From: an uncultured Paraprevotella sp.
Lineage (GTDB): Bacteria > Bacteroidota > Bacteroidia > Bacteroidales > Bacteroidaceae
Length of the DNA stretch: 64,000 nucleotides
Direction of reading: 5' to 3'
Assembly (NCBI GenBank): GCA_944320765.1
Contig: CALUIS010000004.1
Location: 93,143-157,142 of the forward strand
Shown: piece by piece, positions 20,551-30,153 of the stretch
How the letters are laid out: each line of letters begins with the position of its first letter
Position numbering within the stretch: position 1 is the stretch's first letter
Program-made: the position numbers and the translations under genes
Notes under the pieces: model-generated
The model's database searches: none
What the model saw: only the letters and a program-made list of their open reading frames with translations
What the model was told of the DNA's origin: nothing

Positions 20551-23500
20551 GGCAGGTTTGCTTTGAATATAGGAAATTAAATCCTTTTTAACTGACACCT
20601 TCGCCGCCTTGGATTGCAAGGTCAGGTTCATTTGTCCCAAGGGGTCCAGGATATGGAAGTAAAGGTCTGTGTTGCCCGGACTTTCTTTCACGATGTTGGA
20701 AAGCGAGAACACAAGGTCTTCATCCAGCGCGTCTAAGGCCACGCTGATGGTGATCCGTTCGATAAGCTGGTCTTTCACGTCGGCGAGGAAGTCGATGTGC
20801 CCGATGCGGAGTTCCAGTTTGGAGGGGTCCCATTGCCGGGGTTGGCACCGTGCCGTAATATATAAGGTGTTGCCGATGTCCATGAACGACCCCCACGAGG
20901 TCCAGTCTTGTCCGAACAAGGCCAGTTCGTAAGCCCCGGTGTAGTCTTCGAGGGTCGCGATGCCGTATGGCTTTCCGGCTTTCGAGATGCCTTTCCGGAC
21001 GGCTGTCACCATGCCGCCGAACGTAAGTTCTTTGTTGGCCAGTGGTTCCAGCTCCTTCAGGTCTGCCATGTGGGCGTTGCATACGTTCTGCAGTATCACG
21101 GCATAATCATCCAAGGGGTGGGCTGACAGGTAAATCCCTACCAGGTCACGTTCCTTGTTCAGCCGTTCCAAGGCGCTCCATGGCTCCGCTTTCGGGATTT
21201 CCGGTTTGGCGATTTCCACCATGCCCATGTCGCCGAACAATGAGTTCTGCATGGTGTCCTTGTCTGCCTGATAGCGGGTGCCGTAGCGTGCGAGCAGTTC
21301 GATGAAGCTTTCGCCTTTGGCGTTTTCACCGAAATATTGTTCCCGTGTGAGACCCTCGAAGCAGTCGAAAGCTCCCGAAAGCACGAGGCTTTCCAGATTG
21401 TTGCGTTTCACCGCCCCGACAGGGACTCTTTGTACGAAGTCGAACACATCTTTGTAGGGGCCGTTGGCTTCCCTTTCTTTCACGATGGCGTCCACGGCCG
21501 AGTCGCCCAGTCCCTTGACCGCGCCTAACCCGAAGCGGATGTTCCCGTCCGTGTCCACGCTGAATTTCCGGCGGCTGACATTGACATTCGGTCCCAAGGT
21601 GTTGATCCCGATGCTCTTGCATTCGCTCATCAGCTTGGTGATGTCGGTGATGTTGGCCAAGCTCCGGCTCATGACGGCCGCCATGTATTGGGCCGGGAAG
21701 TTGGCTTTCAGATAAGCGGTCTGGTAGGCCACCCATGAATAGCAGGTGGCATGGCTCTTGTTGAAGGCATAAGAAGCGAACTTCTTCCAGTCTGCCCAGA
21801 TTTTTTCCAGCACCTTCGGGTCGTGGCCGTTCTTCTTCCCGCCTTCAATGAATTTGGGGTACATGTGGTTCAGCTTGTCTATCAACTTCTTTCCCATGGC
21901 CTTGCGCAGCGTGTCGCTTTCGCCGCGGGTGAAATTGGCCAGCTGGCGGGAAAGGAGCATCACCTGCTCCTGGTAGACTGTGATGCCGTAGGTGTCCTTG
22001 AGGTATTTCTCCATGCAGGGAATGTCATACTCCACGGGCTTGCGTCCTTGCTTGCGGTCGATGAAGTCCGGAATGTAGTCCATCGGCCCCGGACGGTAGA
22101 GCGCGTTCATGGCAATCAAGTCCTCGAAGGTGGAGGGTTGCAGCTCGCGCAGGTATTTCTGCATGCCGGGAGACTCGAACTGGAACGTGCCGATGGTGCG
22201 TCCGTCGCAGTATAGCCTGTAGGTGGCCGGGTCGGTGATGTCCAAGGTGTCCACGTCGACCCGCAGGCCGAGGCTGTCATAGATGTTGGTCTGGCATTCC
22301 TTGATGATGGACAGCGTTTTCAGCCCCAGGAAGTCCATCTTGATGAGGCCGGTGTCCTCGATGACCGAGCCTTCGTATTGCGTACACCGCAATTTCTCTC
22401 CGGTTTCCTTGTCCTCGGCCGTGCTGACCGGTACCCAGTCGGACACATCGTCGCGGCAGATAATGACGCCGCAGGCATGGACGCCCGTGTTGCGCACATT
22501 CCCCTCAAGCATCCGGGCATAACGGATGGTGTCGCGGAGCAGAGGGTTGGGCGAAGCCTCGGCCTGTTGCAATTCCGGGATGCAGGCGATGGCGTTCCCT
22601 AAGTTCATTTTGCGCGCCTTTCCGTTCTCGTCGTCCGGCAGCTTGTCCGGAATGAGCTTGCACAATCCGTTGGAGATGTCGAGGGGAAGTTTTTCCACGC
22701 GGGCGACATCCTTGATGGCCAGTTTCGTGGCCATGGTGCCGTAGGTGATGATGTGCGCGACTTTTTCTTCCCCGTACTTTTGGGTGACCCAGCTCAACAC
22801 CTTGCCGCGTCCGTCATCGTCGAAGTCCACGTCGATATCCGGCAGGGAGATTCGGTCGGGGTTCAGGAAGCGCTCGAATAGCAGGTCGTACTCGATGGGG
22901 TCGATTTTGGTGATTCCCAGACAGTATGCCACAGCGGAGCCTGCGGCGGAGCCACGCCCCGGCCCCACGGACACGTTAAGCTCGTGCCGTGCGGCGTTGA
23001 TGTAGTCCTGCACGATGAGGAAGTATCCCGGAAAACCCATGGTCTTCATCACGTGCAGTTCAAAATTGAGGCGTTCGCGCACATGTTCCGGCAGCGGGTC
23101 GCCATATAGCTTGGCGGCTCCGGCGTAAGTCAGTTTGGCCAGATAGTCCGCCTCCAGTTTCAGGCGGTAGAGCTTGTCGCATCCGCCCAGTTTCTTGATT
23201 TTCTGTTCGGCATCTTCACGGCTGAGAACCACATTGCCGTTCTCATCCCGCGTGAACTCCTCGAAGAGGTCTTCGTCGGTATATTTCTTCCTATAGCCGT
23301 CTTCGGTGCCGAATTCCTCCGGGATGTCGAAGTTCGGCATGATGGGAGCATGGTCGATGCTGTAGAACTCCACTTGGTCGCAGATGTCGCACGTGTTGGA
23401 CAAAGCCTCGGGGACATCGGCGAATATCTCGTTCATTTCGGCGCGGGTCTTGAACCATTCCTGCTTGGAGTACAGCATTCGTTTGGGGTCGTCCAGGTCG

Positions 23501-24480
23501 CGGTTCGTACTCAGGCAGATCAGGCGGTCGTGTGCTTCGGCGTCTTCTTCGTTCACGAAGTGGCAGTCGTTGGTGCAGACCAGCCTTACGCCATATTTGC
23601 GTGCCATTTCTATCAGTTTCGCGTTGGCCCTTTGCTGCAGGGGGAACGTCTCGCGGTTGGCCCGCTGGTTCGGGTCTTTCACCTCATGGCGTTGCAGTTC
23701 CAGGTAATAGTTGTCGCCGAACACCTGCTTGTACCATCGTACGGCTTCTTCGGCCCCTTCCAGGTCGCCGTCCAGAATTTTGCGCGGCACCTCGCCGGCG
23801 ATGCAGGCCGAGCATACAATCAGGCCTTCGCTATGGGCTGCCAGTTCTTCGCGGTCGGTGCGCGGTCGGGAATAGAATCCATCGGTCCATGCTTTTGACA
23901 CCAGCTTGACCAGGTTGTGGTATCCCGTGGCGTTCTTGGCCAAAACGATCAGATGATAACGTCTTCCGTCTTTTTCTTTCTCCATTTGGTACAGCCGTCG
24001 GGGAGCGACGTACATCTCGCAGCCGAAGATGGGCTTGAACAGCCGTTTTTGGCTGGCGTCCAGTTCTTCACGGGCCGTGTCCAGCTGTTCTTCAATGCTT
24101 GGGAACTCCGGTTCAGCCTCCGGCACGAAGTTTGCTTCGGGCGGGACCGGTTCTCCGTTTGCTTCGGCTCTCCGTCTCAGCTCTTCGGCTTCCTTTTGTT
24201 TTTGGGCTTGGCTGTCCTTCCATTCCTTTTGGGCGGCGTTTGTTCCGTCCTCCAGCATGGCGATGCGCTTTTTCCACAGTCGGATGTCGGCGTTCGTGCC
24301 GCTGTTCTTTTTCGTGACGTAATTGAAAAACTCCTTGATGGCCATCATGTTGCCGTGGTCGGTGACAGCCATTCCGCGCATCCCGTCCTTCATGGCCTTG
24401 TCCACCAGCCGCTGTACGCTGGCCTGGCCGTCGAGGATGGAATATTGGGTATGGACGTGAAGATGAACAAAATCCTGCAT
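20530..24480 (-). CDS. dnaE: DNA polymerase III alpha subunit
   Basis: A 1316-residue replicative polymerase. The PHP domain opens with VHLHVHTQYSILDG; the polymerase active-site aspartates lie in PDIDVDFDDDGRG; the C-terminal half has the helix-hairpin-helix and OB-fold regions of DnaE. It is longer than most DnaE because of a charged, coiled-coil-like insertion at residues ~57-147 (24040-24312), between 'EFFNYVTKKNS' and 'KPIFGCEMYVAPRR', where most homologues have only a few residues. It has no DnaQ-like exonuclease motifs of its own. Confidence 0.96.
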   Translation of the reverse strand: MQDFVHLHVHTQYSILDGQASVQRLVDKAMKDGMRGMAVTDHGNMMAIKEFFNYVTKKNSGTNADIRLWKKRIAMLEDGTNAAQKEWKDSQAQKQKEAEELRRRAEANGEPVPPEANFVPEAEPEFPSIEEQLDTAREELDASQKRLFKPIFGCEMYVAPRRLYQMEKEKDGRRYHLIVLAKNATGYHNLVKLVSKAWTDGFYSRPRTDREELAAHSEGLIVCSACIAGEVPRKILDGDLEGAEEAVRWYKQVFGDNYYLELQRHEVKDPNQRANRETFPLQQRANAKLIEMARKYGVRLVCTNDCHFVNEEDAEAHDRLICLSTNRDLDDPKRMLYSKQEWFKTRAEMNEIFADVPEALSNTCDICDQVEFYSIDHAPIMPNFDIPEEFGTEDGYRKKYTDEDLFEEFTRDENGNVVLSREDAEQKIKKLGGCDKLYRLKLEADYLAKLTYAGAAKLYGDPLPEHVRERLNFELHVMKTMGFPGYFLIVQDYINAARHELNVSVGPGRGSAAGSAVAYCLGITKIDPIEYDLLFERFLNPDRISLPDIDVDFDDDGRGKVLSWVTQKYGEEKVAHIITYGTMATKLAIKDVARVEKLPLDISNGLCKLIPDKLPDDENGKARKMNLGNAIACIPELQQAEASPNPLLRDTIRYARMLEGNVRNTGVHACGVIICRDDVSDWVPVSTAEDKETGEKLRCTQYEGSVIEDTGLIKMDFLGLKTLSIIKECQTNIYDSLGLRVDVDTLDITDPATYRLYCDGRTIGTFQFESPGMQKYLRELQPSTFEDLIAMNALYRPGPMDYIPDFIDRKQGRKPVEYDIPCMEKYLKDTYGITVYQEQVMLLSRQLANFTRGESDTLRKAMGKKLIDKLNHMYPKFIEGGKKNGHDPKVLEKIWADWKKFASYAFNKSHATCYSWVAYQTAYLKANFPAQYMAAVMSRSLANITDITKLMSECKSIGINTLGPNVNVSRRKFSVDTDGNIRFGLGAVKGLGDSAVDAIVKEREANGPYKDVFDFVQRVPVGAVKRNNLESLVLSGAFDCFEGLTREQYFGENAKGESFIELLARYGTRYQADKDTMQNSLFGDMGMVEIAKPEIPKAEPWSALERLNKERDLVGIYLSAHPLDDYAVILQNVCNAHMADLKELEPLANKELTFGGMVTAVRKGISKAGKPYGIATLEDYTGAYELALFGQDWTSWGSFMDIGNTLYITARCQPRQWDPSKLELRIGHIDFLADVKDQLIERITISVALDALDEDLVFSLSNIVKESPGNTDLYFHILDPLGQMNLTLQSKAAKVSVKKDLISYIQSKPALSYKIN

Positions 24481-24614
24481 AAGTAATGTCTGATAAGAAA
24501 CGGGAATTGGGGGATAAAGTTACGTCTCCTTCCGGAAAAAGGCAAGAAGAACCTTGTTTTTTTAACATAAAAGGCGTTTAAGGGTGGAAGTTCGTGAAAA
24601 ACGGAGTACGGAAT

Positions 24615-24645
24615 TTTGCATTTTAAAGGAATATGGCTACCTTTG
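24615..24645 (+). promoter_or_regulatory. Promoter of psd
   Basis: TTTG (24615-24618) and TACCTTTG (24638-24645) are 19 nt apart, an exact match to the Bacteroidetes consensus. It supports the psd start at 24670 rather than an upstream in-frame ATG at 24616. Confidence 0.8.
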
Positions 24646-24669
24646 TCCTCTAATAAAGAAGCCAATCCC

Positions 24670-25356
24670 ATGGGACGCAAGTTAAACAAACTGAAAAAAA
24701 TCAGAATACACAGAGAAGGGACGCATACGCTTGTGGCGGGTGCGGTGGCTTTGGTGTTGCTCAATGCCGTCTTGTATTATGCGTTTGAATGCAAGCTTCC
24801 CTTTTATATTTCCGCTGTCATCTGTACGGTTGTCTATCTTGTCGTGGTCAATTTCTTCCGTTGTCCTATACGGCGTTTCGAGGGTGACACGGAAAACGTG
24901 GTGGTGGCACCGGCGGACGGCAAAGTGGTCGTGGTGGAGGAAGTGGACGAGAACGAGTATTTCCATGACCGCCGCATGATGGTCTCCATCTTCATGAGCC
25001 TGACCAATGTACACGCCAACTGGATTCCGGTGGACGGCACTGTCCGGCTGGTGGAGCATCAGAACGGTAACTTCCATCGGGCATGGCTGCCCAAAGCCAG
25101 TCTGGAAAACGAGCGTTCCACCATCATCATCGAGACGCCGGACGGCGTGCATATCATGGCGCGGCAGATTGCCGGAGCGATGGCACGGCGCATCGTGACT
25201 TATGCGAAAGCGGACGAGGACTGCTATATCGACGAGCATCTGGGATTCATCAAATTCGGCTCAAGGGTCGACTTGTTCCTCCCCGCGGGTACTAAGGTCA
25301 ATGTCAAATTAGGGCAGAAGACCGTGGGAAACGAGACCATCATCGCCAGACTTTAA
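24670..25356 (+). CDS. psd: Phosphatidylserine decarboxylase (short form)
   Basis: A 228-residue proenzyme with one or two N-terminal membrane segments. The self-cleavage site is Gly197-Ser198 in KFGSRVDLF, where the serine becomes the pyruvoyl group. The short length fits the psd type found in Bacteroidota. It makes phosphatidylethanolamine from phosphatidylserine at the inner membrane. pssA, which makes the substrate, follows 11 nt downstream. Confidence 0.95.
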   Translation: MGRKLNKLKKIRIHREGTHTLVAGAVALVLLNAVLYYAFECKLPFYISAVICTVVYLVVVNFFRCPIRRFEGDTENVVVAPADGKVVVVEEVDENEYFHDRRMMVSIFMSLTNVHANWIPVDGTVRLVEHQNGNFHRAWLPKASLENERSTIIIETPDGVHIMARQIAGAMARRIVTYAKADEDCYIDEHLGFIKFGSRVDLFLPAGTKVNVKLGQKTVGNETIIARL

Positions 25357-25367
25357 CCTTGATATTC

Positions 25368-26081
25368 ATGGCACATTTCATCATACGCCAGATTCCGAAC
25401 AGCATCACCTGCTGCAACCTGATTTCGGGTTGCATGGCCACGGGGGCTGCGTTTCACGGGCATTACGGCTGGGCATTCCTGCTGATTTTCATCGGAGCCG
25501 TCTTTGATTTCTTCGACGGCATGTCCGCCCGGTTGCTGAAAGTGTCCTCGCCGATTGGGAAGGAGCTGGACTCGCTGGCTGATGTCGTGACTTTCGGCGT
25601 TGCGCCTTCCGCGATGATTTTCCATTTGTTTCATGAAGTGTCCTATCCTGGCTTTTTGGAACCGCTGCGCGGTGTGATGCCCTATACGGCGTTTCTGATG
25701 GCCGCCTTTTCGGGCCTGCGTCTGGCCAAGTTCAATCTGGACACCCGTCAATCCACATCCTTTATCGGTGTGCCGACCCCGGCCAACACCTTGTTTTGGG
25801 CTTCCTTGATTGTGGGCTATCACGGTTTTCTGGTATCGGAAAACTTCAACGCGCTCTATCTGTTTCTGGCGGTATGCGTCTGCTGCTATCTCTTGGTGGC
25901 GGAAATCCCCTTGTTCGCCCTGAAGTTCAAGAACCTCTCCTGGCGGGACAACAAGGTGAAGTTCATTTTCGTGCTGACCTGCATCCCCATGATTGTCTTT
26001 TTAGGAGTGGGCTGTTTCGCGGCCATCATCGCCTGGTATATCATACTGTCCCTTTTTACCTCAAAGCGGAAGGCGCGATGA
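25368..26081 (+). CDS. pssA: CDP-diacylglycerol-serine O-phosphatidyltransferase
   Basis: A 237-residue integral membrane enzyme with about six membrane helices. The CDP-alcohol phosphotransferase motif is complete: D50-G51, A54-R55, G64, D68, D72. It couples CDP-diacylglycerol and serine to give phosphatidylserine. A TTG nine bases upstream could also start the frame, but the ATG at 25368 gives the usual N-terminus MAHFIIRQIPNSITC. It forms an operon with psd. Confidence 0.95.
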   Translation: MAHFIIRQIPNSITCCNLISGCMATGAAFHGHYGWAFLLIFIGAVFDFFDGMSARLLKVSSPIGKELDSLADVVTFGVAPSAMIFHLFHEVSYPGFLEPLRGVMPYTAFLMAAFSGLRLAKFNLDTRQSTSFIGVPTPANTLFWASLIVGYHGFLVSENFNALYLFLAVCVCCYLLVAEIPLFALKFKNLSWRDNKVKFIFVLTCIPMIVFLGVGCFAAIIAWYIILSLFTSKRKAR

Positions 26082-26137
26082 GTTTGGCACGGTTCTTGTG
26101 AGTCTACGTCCTTGTAACCATTAGAGAAGATACGAAT

Positions 26138-26395
26138 ATGGCGAATCTATTCGGATGCTTGTTGGGCATCTTTCTGTCCTTTGGGGCCGTTGTGCTGTTC
26201 CTTGTCTTTAATATAATAAGGAAGGCCAGAAACATCATGTCCGGTTTCTCTTCCCGGAAGACCGGCAGCCAGACTTCGGGCGGCCATTCCACGCAAGGGC
26301 AGGAGAGGCGTACCTCGTCATCAGCTTCCCATTCTTCGAAAAAACTGTTCGATGACGATGAGGGGGAATACGTGGATTTCGAGGAAATCAAATAG
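26138..26395 (+). CDS. DUF4834-type small membrane protein
   Basis: 85 residues with one N-terminal membrane helix (LLGIFLSFGAVVLFLVFNII), then a basic segment and an acidic end (DDDEGEYVDFEEIK). This layout fits DUF4834 of Bacteroidales. Function unknown; it follows pssA by 57 nt and its TAG stop lies 8 nt from the convergent tadA end. Confidence 0.75.
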   Translation: MANLFGCLLGIFLSFGAVVLFLVFNIIRKARNIMSGFSSRKTGSQTSGGHSTQGQERRTSSSASHSSKKLFDDDEGEYVDFEEIK

Positions 26396-26403
26396 TTTCT
26401 GCC

Positions 26404-26835
26404 TTATCTTTTGCGGCTGAAGAACTCTTTCATCAGGCTTGCGGCTTCGTCGGCCATCACCCCGTCCGTCACCTCCGTCCGGGGATGCAAGGCTTGCGGC
26501 GCGAAACGGCGGTATCCTCTTTTCTCATCCGATGCTCCATAGACCAGGCGTTTCAATTGTGACCAGCCGATGGCCCCCGCACACATCACGCAAGGCTCCA
26601 CCGTGACGTAGAGCGTGCATTCGTTCAGATACTTCCCACCTAAGGCGTTGGCCGCCGCCGTGATAGCCTGCATCTCCGCATGGGCTGTCACGTCGGTCAG
26701 CGTCTCCGTCAGGTTGTGCGCCCGTGCGATGATGCGGTCGTTGCAAACCACCACCGCCCCCACGGGTATCTCATCCTCCGCGTAAGCCTGCCGTGCCTCT
26801 TCCAGGGCCTTTTTCATATAATGTGCGTCATCCAT
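26404..26835 (-). CDS. tadA: tRNA-specific adenosine deaminase
   Basis: 143 residues with the zinc deaminase motifs H52-A-E54 and P81-C82-V-M-C85. It converts A34 of tRNA-Arg(ACG) to inosine, needed for decoding. It lies 4 nt after the AlbA_2-type gene on the same strand, so it may be co-transcribed with it. Confidence 0.95.
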   Translation of the reverse strand: MDDAHYMKKALEEARQAYAEDEIPVGAVVVCNDRIIARAHNLTETLTDVTAHAEMQAITAAANALGGKYLNECTLYVTVEPCVMCAGAIGWSQLKRLVYGASDEKRGYRRFAPQALHPRTEVTDGVMADEAASLMKEFFSRKR

Positions 26836-26839
26836 CTTC

Positions 26840-28315
26840 CTATTTCTTCTTCAAGTAATCTTGTAACAATGTCTTTCCTTGCTCGGTAAGTCTGTATTTC
26901 TGTTTGGGATGCTTCGGCAGGTCTGGGTAGAGCGGCTCCACCAATCCGGCTTCCATAGATGGATTAAGGTAATTCTTCAAGAAATTCTCCCTGTTCTTCA
27001 GTTCCATCATTTCCATCAGCCCTTTCAACGAGCAGGTGTGTTCTCCTATCATCTCAATGAGCCGAATGATATTTGTCGGGGGCTTGTCGGGTACTTGTCG
27101 GGTACTTGTCGGGTACTTGTCGGGGGGCTGCCCTGCTGATTCCCTCTTGTAACGAAATACCACCCAAACAGAACTCCCGTCCGTGTGGAAGTCCGGATCT
27201 GGTATGCCTACGTTACGGCACTCGTCCATCATCAGTCTTATGCCGCGCCCCCAACTTTCCAACAGCTCGCTCTTATAAAGCACGTTGGCTATGATGAGGT
27301 TGGGTGGTTCGGAACTGTGTCCGCCAAGCAGTTTTTCAAGGGTCATGTCGGGAGGAAACGCGCCGCTGCTCTCTATTTCCACACGGTCGTCATAAATGGC
27401 GATGCCCACCGAACCGCCCGGACGGTGGTAGGCTCTGTGACAGAAAGCATTGATGCAACATTCCCTCAACGCCTTGTATGGGATACTCAGTTTTTCTTCA
27501 CGGTACAATCCCTCTATTTTCCCCGACAGGGACAAGTGCTTGAAAAAAAACGACATAGCAGTATCCAACAACACGTAGATGTTCCCTTGCAGGCGTTGAT
27601 TGTCTATGAATTCTTCTTTAGTCGTGCCTCTGAACCTTGCCATTCGCAACAGGCATTGAGGGTAATCATACAGGTTGCGCCCGAACAACACGGCTGCAGC
27701 ATTGTTCAGCCTCCCGTCATGCAGCAGATCGAATTTTTCAAGAATAACGGGTATTTCCTCGCGGATGGTGGTTTCCGGAAGGCGTCCGCAATTGATTCCG
27801 GCACGTACCGCACCTATGATAGCGTTCTCGTCAAGGTCGCTGATGTGCAGGTCGGGATTGGGCATCGCCTCCCAACTGTATTTGCCGCCCCTCTGCATCA
27901 ACAGGTGGTTGTACTTGTCCTGTGGCATGACAGATGTCACGCTTTCTATCCGCTGATAAGCCCTCCCCTTGTACGTAAACGGACGCATATAGCGTTGTTC
28001 CTCAGCATATAAAACTATGACCTGCTTGTCCGTGTCTGAAACACATGCGTATGAAACTGTTATCGTGGCAAACGGCTCGATTAGGCGGATGGCTTCTGCT
28101 ATTTCCCGTTTCGTCTTGTCGCTCACTTCCTGACCGATGATTTTCCCATTGTCCATCACGCCGAACATTACCGTTCCCCCCTCACCGTTGAGGAAGGCGC
28201 ACAACGTCTCCATGCCGCGTTCCAACTGCCCGGTGGTTTGTTTAAACTCAACTTTTCCACCTTCCTCTCCGGTTGTCAGGTCTTGTATGATATTGAAATT
28301 GCCAGTTTGCATCAT
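26840..28315 (-). CDS. AlbA_2 (Schlafen-type) putative ATP-binding transcriptional regulator
   Basis: A 491-residue protein. Residues ~10-130 form an AlbA_2/divergent AAA domain (EEGGKVEFKQT, then FLNGEGGTVMFGVMDNGKIIG). Residues ~275-385 look like a HATPase_c_4 domain (ALRECCINAFCHRAYH; 'ESWGRGIRLMMDEC'). A winged-helix-like end follows from ~430. Such proteins are linked to regulation and sometimes to phage defence. The linker at residues ~397-411 is coded by four copies of an 11-bp repeat (27083-27126); loss or gain of one unit would shift the frame and remove the C-terminal domain. Confidence 0.8.
   Translation of the reverse strand: MMQTGNFNIIQDLTTGEEGGKVEFKQTTGQLERGMETLCAFLNGEGGTVMFGVMDNGKIIGQEVSDKTKREIAEAIRLIEPFATITVSYACVSDTDKQVIVLYAEEQRYMRPFTYKGRAYQRIESVTSVMPQDKYNHLLMQRGGKYSWEAMPNPDLHISDLDENAIIGAVRAGINCGRLPETTIREEIPVILEKFDLLHDGRLNNAAAVLFGRNLYDYPQCLLRMARFRGTTKEEFIDNQRLQGNIYVLLDTAMSFFFKHLSLSGKIEGLYREEKLSIPYKALRECCINAFCHRAYHRPGGSVGIAIYDDRVEIESSGAFPPDMTLEKLLGGHSSEPPNLIIANVLYKSELLESWGRGIRLMMDECRNVGIPDPDFHTDGSSVWVVFRYKRESAGQPPDKYPTSTRQVPDKPPTNIIRLIEMIGEHTCSLKGLMEMMELKNRENFLKNYLNPSMEAGLVEPLYPDLPKHPKQKYRLTEQGKTLLQDYLKKK
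27083..27126 (-). repeat. 11-bp tandem repeat (three exact copies plus one imperfect) inside the AlbA_2 gene
   Basis: On the plus strand CTTGTCGGGTA repeats at 27083, 27094 and 27105, followed by CTTGTCGGGGG at 27116. The unit is not a multiple of three, so copy-number change would shift the reading frame. Confidence 0.9.
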
Positions 28316-28462
28316 CCCGTGCTTTGATTTACAAAAATACTAAATAGTCATTCCGGAAACGAAAGTTTCAGATGATTTTTATCAGTAGGAAAGCAAAAAT
28401 AGGAGACAAGCTCTCTCTAATCGAGCCTACCTCCTACACATCCATCTCTGAAGCTTCGTTTT

Positions 28463-29062
28463 TCAGCCTTCCATACACAAACTGAACCGGGTCAGAATCT
28501 CAGTATCACCACAGTTGAATTTAAGCTTTTTCGCCTTATGAGCGGCAAACACGTTCTTCACGGTTTGTTCCACCATATTGCATAAAGCCACCAAACCTAT
28601 GACCGTGCAATTTTCATCGGATTTCCCGGAGAAGTCGTTATCCCACTCTTGCGCAGGGAACTCAACCAATTGGGCGGAAGGATTGAATGACAAGGCAAAA
28701 TGGAAATGTTGTCCGAGCTTCCTTTCTGTCGCCAATCCGAAATTATGGGCAAAAGTGTTACGCAACTGGCAGATAGCCTTGCGTACCCTTTCTTTATAAT
28801 TGGAAAATAGCAGCACGCCTAAATTGTCGTTATCTCGCTTTCGGACATCCTACCCAGATGGCTTTGATGCTTTATGCTCTTCCTTTCCAGCGAACAGCAG
28901 ACACAGACTTTTTGAGAGTTCGGCGTTCAAATTCTTGTAAAGTTCATTTTGTGTAATGAGTTGGCTATTGTCTTTATTACCTCTTATGGATAAAAAAGAG
29001 ATTGAAAAAAGCAATAAATGCATGCTTTTAATTACCTTTGCAAAAAAAAGAATGGATGACAT
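28463..29062 (-). pseudogene. HEPN-like protein gene interrupted by an in-frame amber codon
   Basis: Two open stretches in the same frame (28853-29062 and 28463-28849) are separated only by TAG at 28850-28852. The joined product reads ...NELYKNLNAELSKSL... then ...YKERVRKAICQLRNTFAHNFGL... and ends ILTRFSLCMEG. RNTFAH fits the Rx4H motif of HEPN RNase domains, including the polar residue after R. The N-terminus overlaps the divergent nuclease gene, so its true start is unclear. The DNA is less GC-rich than the flanking genes. A decayed toxin or RNase gene is the best guess; family assignment by motif only. Confidence 0.5.
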
Positions 29063-30125
29063 TTGGAATGAAATATGTTTTGAGCTAAGAACTTGTATTC
29101 AAAATAATGTTTTGGAAAAGGATTATGAGAATGCAATTTGCAGTTGTATGGTGCTTCTCGGTTGGAAGAAGTTTAGGGGTGAAATCGTAACGCAATACCC
29201 TATACAAGCTGGTCATGAGAACAAGTATGCTGATATTGTAGTTTTGCAAGGCGGCGTTGAGCAGTTTGTGATTGAAATCAAACGACCTAACCACATATTG
29301 CAAGAAGAAGATGAAAGACAACTATTTTCTTACATGCGCCTACTAAATCACCAAGTGATTTTTGGACTTTATGTGGGTGATAAAATCCGTTTATACTACG
29401 ATGATGTTGCTTCCCAACAACTTCCTGAACAAGTTTTTTCTTTAGACATAGAAGAAGATACCCCTGATGGACTTAAGTTTGTAGAACTCTTTTCTAAGGA
29501 TTCGTACAACGTGCAAATTTTAACGGATTTCTGCAAAAGACAAAAGGCAATATTCCAAGAACACAAACAAATGCAGGATGAAGTCGCAAAAATACTATCT
29601 GATGCAAACGGGCAAATCTTCAAGGATGCGCTAAAAGAAAAATACCTAAACGAGGGGCATTCTAAAGAGTGGATAGAGAAAGTTCTTAATCAGATCGTTT
29701 TGACAGTTTCCCCATTGATTAAAGAAAGTCGAACAGAAGTGGCAACTGTAGTATCCGATTACGAATCTGTTTCACATGTGACTAATCGCGATAAAACGAA
29801 ATACGGTTTCTTAGGGAGCGGGCCATTACCTAAAAGAAAATTTGCATGGAGTGTTGTCAGATATTTTGTAAGTAAAAACCCGAAAACATATGATGAATAT
29901 GCAAAAATATTTAACACTCTAAAACCTGATTCACAAGGCGTAATAAGAACTTATGATTCCTTGTCTAGAGCGCAAATGATACGTTATTTCACAAAAGAAA
30001 GAGAATGTCTGAAAGGTGTAGATGGAGTAAAATTTGTAGTTTGTAATCAGTGGGGTGATTTCAATATTGGCCCAATTATACAATTTGCAAATTCACAAGG
30101 ATACAATGTTGTAGAATACAAATAG
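29052..30125 (+). CDS. Orphan HSDR_N-type / PD-(D/E)XK nuclease-like protein
   Basis: 357 residues. The N-terminal ~110 residues resemble the nuclease domain of type I restriction R subunits: D61 in 'KYADIVVL' and E75-I-K77 in 'FVIEIKRPN' match D-Xn-ExK. There is no helicase domain and no hsdM or hsdS nearby. The C-terminal part (~245-357) is not recognised. TACCTTTG at 29033-29040 is a good -7 box and places the start at 29052; an in-frame ATG at 28986 is possible. The gene is clearly AT-rich compared with its neighbours, a sign of acquisition. A defence role is possible but not shown. Confidence 0.7.
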   Translation: MDDIWNEICFELRTCIQNNVLEKDYENAICSCMVLLGWKKFRGEIVTQYPIQAGHENKYADIVVLQGGVEQFVIEIKRPNHILQEEDERQLFSYMRLLNHQVIFGLYVGDKIRLYYDDVASQQLPEQVFSLDIEEDTPDGLKFVELFSKDSYNVQILTDFCKRQKAIFQEHKQMQDEVAKILSDANGQIFKDALKEKYLNEGHSKEWIEKVLNQIVLTVSPLIKESRTEVATVVSDYESVSHVTNRDKTKYGFLGSGPLPKRKFAWSVVRYFVSKNPKTYDEYAKIFNTLKPDSQGVIRTYDSLSRAQMIRYFTKERECLKGVDGVKFVVCNQWGDFNIGPIIQFANSQGYNVVEYK

Positions 30126-30153
30126 TAGTAAATTTAGAGTAGCCCAAAATAAG

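Noticed and set aside
29052..30125. Complete type I restriction system
   Set aside because: No helicase domain and no hsdM or hsdS gene nearby; only the nuclease-like domain is present.
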